A stretch of 16,434 bases of DNA from an uncultured Collinsella sp. (lineage in GTDB: Bacteria > Actinomycetota > Coriobacteriia > Coriobacteriales > Coriobacteriaceae). The stretch covers positions 1 to 16,434 of the forward strand of contig CABQZS010000108.1 in the NCBI GenBank assembly GCA_902468695.1, written 5' to 3'. Made by a program: the position numbers and the translations under genes. Of the stretch, positions 13,292 to 16,434 are shown piece after piece (position 1 is the stretch's first letter; each line of letters begins with the position of its first letter). The notes under the pieces were generated by a model. It did not search any database, was not told the origin of the DNA, and was given only the letters and a program-made list of their open reading frames with translations.

Positions 13292-14029
13292 ATGGGCTTC
13301 TTTGACAAGATGTTCGAGAAGAAAGAGTGCGCGATTTGCGGTACCGAGCTGGGACTTCTAGGTAAGACAAAAATCAATGAAGGCTACCTGTGCAAAGAGT
13401 GCGCCGGCAAGCTCTCCCCCTACTTTCACGGCTATCGCTCCAGCACCGCGGACGATATCCGTGAGCAACTCGCCTACCGCGAGGCCAACGCCGAACGCCT
13501 GTCTTCGTTCAACCCCACGCGCACGCTTTCTGCCGGGCGCACCAATATTATGCTCGATGAGGACGCGGGCCTGCTGATCATCACTTCGCAGAGCCGCTGG
13601 CGCGACGCCAATCCCGACATCATCGAGTTCTCGCAGGTACTCGGCTGCGATATGGATATCGACGAGCATCGCACCGAGATCTACCGCGAGACCAAGGACG
13701 GCGAGCGCGAGAGCTACAACCCGCCGCGCTACGACCTGGATTACGACTTTAATCTGACCATCCACGTCAACACGCCGTACTTCACCGAGATCAACCTGCG
13801 CGTGAACGACTCCACCATCGATCAGCGCGGTTCCATCGAATACCGCGAGGCCAAGCGCCAGGCAACCAAGGTCCGCGACGCGCTGGTGCAGCTGCGCCAG
13901 GAGACGCGCGACAGCGTCGTGGCCGCCAAGGCCCCCAAGACCGCGGTGACCTGCCCCTTCTGCGGAGCCACCACCATTCCCGATGCCAGCGGGCGCTGCG
14001 AATACTGCGGCGGCGCCATCGGCGCATAG
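13292..14029 (+). CDS. DUF4428-type double zinc-ribbon protein
   Basis: A 245-residue soluble protein with a zinc ribbon at each end. The N-terminal CAICGTELGLLGKTKINEGYLCKEC (C13, C16, C34, C37) has the DUF4428 pattern. A middle domain of about 150 residues (LIITSQSRWRDANPDI, DFNLTIHVNTPYFTEINLRV) is beta-rich with no recognised enzyme motif. The C-terminal ribbon is C221, C224, C236, C239 (CPFCG...CEYCGG). It starts with MGFFDKMFEKK, a short amphipathic basic head that may touch the membrane. GGGAGG precedes the ATG, and the next gene begins 24 bases after the stop. Role unknown; the context suggests work with the zinc-ribbon membrane protein and the SPFH protein downstream. Confidence 0.85.
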   Translation: MGFFDKMFEKKECAICGTELGLLGKTKINEGYLCKECAGKLSPYFHGYRSSTADDIREQLAYREANAERLSSFNPTRTLSAGRTNIMLDEDAGLLIITSQSRWRDANPDIIEFSQVLGCDMDIDEHRTEIYRETKDGERESYNPPRYDLDYDFNLTIHVNTPYFTEINLRVNDSTIDQRGSIEYREAKRQATKVRDALVQLRQETRDSVVAAKAPKTAVTCPFCGATTIPDASGRCEYCGGAIGA

Positions 14030-14053
14030 CCTCCGGCACGGAAAGGACCGATC

Positions 14054-15376
14054 ATGGCCTTTGAGAGCATCAACTATCAATGCCCCGCGTGTGGCGGCCC
14101 CCTTCACTTTGCCAGTGCCGAGCAAAAGCTCGTCTGCGACTACTGCGATTCTCGTTTTGAAATCGAAGAAGTCGAGGCCCTCTATCGCGAGCGCCAGGAC
14201 AAGGCCGACGCCAAAGCCGATGCGGCAGCCGCAACGCCCAAGCCCGTCGCCGACGACGCGGTGCAGGAGCTTGCCCAAAACGCCGGCTACATCTGCTCGT
14301 CGTGCGGCGCCGAGCTCGTGTCCGACGGCACCGTCGCCGTCACCACCTGCCCGTACTGCGGCAACTCCGCCGTGGCGCCCGGTCAGCTCTCGGGCGACTT
14401 CTCGCCCGACCTGGTGATTCCGTTTAAGCTCGGGCGCGACGACGTCACGGCCGCACTCAAGGAACACTACAAGGGCAAGATCTTGCTGCCCAAGAGCTTT
14501 GTCACCGGCAACCACATCGACGAGGTCCAAGGTGTCTACGTGCCGTTTTGGCTCTACGGCGCCCGCGTGGATGGCGAAGTGTACTTTGACGCGACCAACG
14601 AGACCGTGACCGAGGAATCCGACCGCACCGTCACGACCACCGACCACTACGATGCCTATCGCAAGGGCAATATCTCGTTTAAGCGCGTGCCCGTCGACGG
14701 ATCATCCAAGATGCCCGACGGCCACATGGACGCCATCGAGCCGTTTGACTACGACGCACTGCGTCCGTTCTCGGTCGCATATATGCCCGGCTACATCGCC
14801 AACCGTTACGACGAGGACTGCGAGACCTGCAAGGCGCGCGCCGAGCGCCGTATGGAAGAAAGCACGATCTCGGCCCTGCGCGAGACCGTCGTCGACGAAT
14901 ACGACGATGCCACGGTCGAAAGCAAGCAGCTCGACTACACCTGGGAAGACAGCGACTACGCCCTGTTCCCCGTCTGGATGCTCTCCACCTCGTGGAACGG
15001 CAAGAGCTACCTGTTTGCCATGAACGGCCAGACCGGCCGCTTGGTCGGCGAGCTCCCCTGCTCCAAGCCCAAGCTCGCCATCGCCTCGGTGCTGTTCTTT
15101 ATGATCGGATTTATCCTCTCCCAGATTCTCTTTATGGGGGAATACGCCTTCGATCCGGATTACCTCACCTTTGATATCGAGGGCATCCTCATCAATATCA
15201 TCGCGCCGCTGATCATCGTGATTATCGGAGACGTGCTACTGGTAGGCCAGCTCAAGACGGCCAACGAAGCAACCTGTGCCGATGAGTATTGTGGCGAGCT
15301 CGACCTGACCGAGAAACACGACACCTTCAGCCACACCGAGACCACCGTTGTCATGAAAGACGACAAGGACGACTAA
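14054..15376 (+). CDS. TFIIB-type zinc-ribbon membrane protein
   Basis: A 440-residue protein starting with two tandem zinc ribbons: C10, C13, C28, C31 (CPACGG...CDYCDS) and C81, C84, C99, C102 (CSSCGA...CPYCGN), joined by an Ala/Lys/Asp-rich helical linker. A middle domain (VIPFKLGRDDVTAALKEHY, YVPFWLYGARVDGEVYFDA, FPVWMLSTSWNGKSYLFAMNGQTGRLVGELP) is conserved in proteins often mislabelled as 'primosomal protein N-prime' or 'TFIIB-type zinc ribbon-containing protein'. Two membrane helices follow (about 341-361 and 378-398) and an acidic cytosolic tail. It resembles YdjG-type proteins of Bacillus. AAAGGA precedes ATG 14054. Most of the mass should lie on the cytosolic face. Biochemical function is not established. 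Confidence 0.85.
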   Translation: MAFESINYQCPACGGPLHFASAEQKLVCDYCDSRFEIEEVEALYRERQDKADAKADAAAATPKPVADDAVQELAQNAGYICSSCGAELVSDGTVAVTTCPYCGNSAVAPGQLSGDFSPDLVIPFKLGRDDVTAALKEHYKGKILLPKSFVTGNHIDEVQGVYVPFWLYGARVDGEVYFDATNETVTEESDRTVTTTDHYDAYRKGNISFKRVPVDGSSKMPDGHMDAIEPFDYDALRPFSVAYMPGYIANRYDEDCETCKARAERRMEESTISALRETVVDEYDDATVESKQLDYTWEDSDYALFPVWMLSTSWNGKSYLFAMNGQTGRLVGELPCSKPKLAIASVLFFMIGFILSQILFMGEYAFDPDYLTFDIEGILINIIAPLIIVIIGDVLLVGQLKTANEATCADEYCGELDLTEKHDTFSHTETTVVMKDDKDD

Positions 15377-15424
15377 GCAATCCAACCAATACCACCCGGC
15401 CTTTGACGAGAAAGGAAGATCACC

Positions 15425-16434
15425 ATGGGACTCTTGAAAGCTGGATTGGGAGCTGCCGGCGGCGTCATGGCCGACCAGTGGAAGGAATTTATCTACTGCG
15501 AATCGATGCCTGCTGACGTCTTGGCCTGCAAGGGCAGCAAACGTACCGGTGGCCGCAGCTCCAACACGCGCGGCGAGGACAACGTCATCTCCAACGGCTC
15601 GGTCATCGCCGTCAACGACGGACAAGGCATGCTCGTGGTGCAAAACGGCAAGATCATCGAAGTCGCGCTGGAGCCCGGTGAGTTCGTCTTCGATACCGGC
15701 AGCGAGCCGAGCGTCTTTAGCGGCAACCTGGGCGATTCCATCAAGGAGACCTTCGCCAATATCGGCAGCCGTTTTACCTTTGGCGGCGATGCAGGCAAGG
15801 ACCAGCGCGTCTACTTCATCAACACCAAGGAGATCATCGGCAACAAATACGGCACCGCCTCGCCCGTGCCCTTCCGCGTGGTCGATAACAACATTGGCCT
15901 GGACGTCGACATCTCCGTGCGCTGCAACGGCGAGTATTCGTACCGCATCACCAACCCGCTGCTGTTCTACACCAACGTATGCGGCAACGTGACCGATAGC
16001 TACACGCGCGACAAGATCGACAGCCAGCTTAAGTCCGAGCTGCTCACCGCCCTGCAACCCGCCTTTGCCAAGATCTCGGAGATGGGCATCCGCTACAGCG
16101 CCATCCCCGGCCACACCACCGAGCTCGCCCGCGCGCTCAACGAGGTCCTCTCTGCCGACTGGCGTGACCTGCGCGGCGTCGAGATCGTGAGCTTTGGCGT
16201 CAACTCCATCGCCGCCTCGCAAGAAGACGAGCAGATGATCAAGGACCTGCAGAAGGCCGCGGTCATGCGCGATCCCACCATGGCGGCAGCCAACATTGCC
16301 AGCGCCCAGAGCGACGCAATGCGCGCGGCAGCCGCCAACCCCAACGGCGCGATGGCAGGCTTTATGGGCATGGGCATGGCAGGTGGCATGGGCGGCATGA
16401 ACGCCAGCCAGCTGTTCGCCGCCGGCCAGGCACA
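15425..16434 (+). CDS. SPFH-domain (YdjI / 'virion core protein'-like) protein, 3' end outside window
   Basis: The frame opens at ATG 15425 after AAAGGAAG and runs through 336 codons to the window edge without a stop. It begins MGLLKAGLGAAGG, a short membrane-binding head, then MADQWKEFIYCESMPADVLACKG, typical of the YdjI-type SPFH group. The SPFH core follows (about 50-280: MLVVQNGKIIEVALEPGEFVF, VPFRVVDNNIGLDVDISVRCNGEYSYRI, VEIVSFGVNSIAAS). After a helical stretch (DLQKAAVMRDPTMAAANIAS) comes a Gly/Met/Ala-rich segment. Family members often end in zinc ribbons, which would lie beyond the window. SPFH proteins oligomerise into membrane scaffolds. The 48-base gap and shared strand place it in one transcription unit with the two preceding zinc-ribbon genes. 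Confidence 0.88.
   Translation, partial: MGLLKAGLGAAGGVMADQWKEFIYCESMPADVLACKGSKRTGGRSSNTRGEDNVISNGSVIAVNDGQGMLVVQNGKIIEVALEPGEFVFDTGSEPSVFSGNLGDSIKETFANIGSRFTFGGDAGKDQRVYFINTKEIIGNKYGTASPVPFRVVDNNIGLDVDISVRCNGEYSYRITNPLLFYTNVCGNVTDSYTRDKIDSQLKSELLTALQPAFAKISEMGIRYSAIPGHTTELARALNEVLSADWRDLRGVEIVSFGVNSIAASQEDEQMIKDLQKAAVMRDPTMAAANIASAQSDAMRAAAANPNGAMAGFMGMGMAGGMGGMNASQLFAAGQA

Noticed and set aside
13358..14647. 429-residue open frame opposite the zinc-ribbon genes
   Set aside because: Shadow of two well-supported plus-strand genes; composition is Val/Gly/Ala/Asp repetitive with no motif.

Overview
The window looks like chromosomal DNA from a high-GC gut actinobacterium of the class Coriobacteriia, most likely Collinsella or a close relative. 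This is inferred from gene content and style: a hyp cluster, a LuxR-type regulator fused to a multi-pass membrane domain, GC-rich codon use, and REP-like 'GTGTCCCC...ACGTCCCC' hairpins in the intergenic gaps. No rRNA, tRNA, CRISPR array, insertion sequence or phage gene was seen.

Region 1 (1-3325) carries [NiFe]-hydrogenase maturation genes in the order hypF (3' end only), hypC, hypD, hypE. hypC and hypD overlap. Together they build the Fe(CN)2CO moiety: HypF and HypE make the thiocarboxamide/thiocyanate, and HypC and HypD assemble and deliver the iron complex. A HAD phosphatase (3431-4099) follows on the same strand.

Region 2 (4100-7966) has a small lipoprotein and a stand-alone PTS EIIA-Glc (crr) on the minus strand. 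A frameshifted RpiR-family regulator is divergent from crr, and pyrE lies on the minus strand beyond it. The two convergent gaps (4100-4419 and 6919-7282) each hold a copy of the same composite palindromic element. Its long hairpin arms differ in sequence between the copies but stay complementary, while the apical loop, flanks and a 28-nt terminal palindrome are conserved. This is the most unusual signal in the window.

Region 3 (7967-11359) is an mgtA-type Mg2+ P-type ATPase. It has a long, structured leader with a strong-SD 23-codon upstream ORF and a promoter whose -35 box lies in a perfect palindrome. A further imperfect inverted repeat sits in the gap between mgtA and the next, convergent gene.

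Region 4 (11360-13291) is the membrane-anchored LuxR-type regulator on the minus strand, followed by an intergenic gap with two tandem REP-like hairpins.

Region 5 (13292-16434) is an apparent operon: a DUF4428-type double zinc-ribbon protein, a TFIIB-type zinc-ribbon protein with two C-terminal membrane helices, and an SPFH/YdjI-like protein that runs off the window. It resembles the membrane-stress-associated ydjGHI arrangement of Bacillus and is a plausible membrane-associated module of unknown function.
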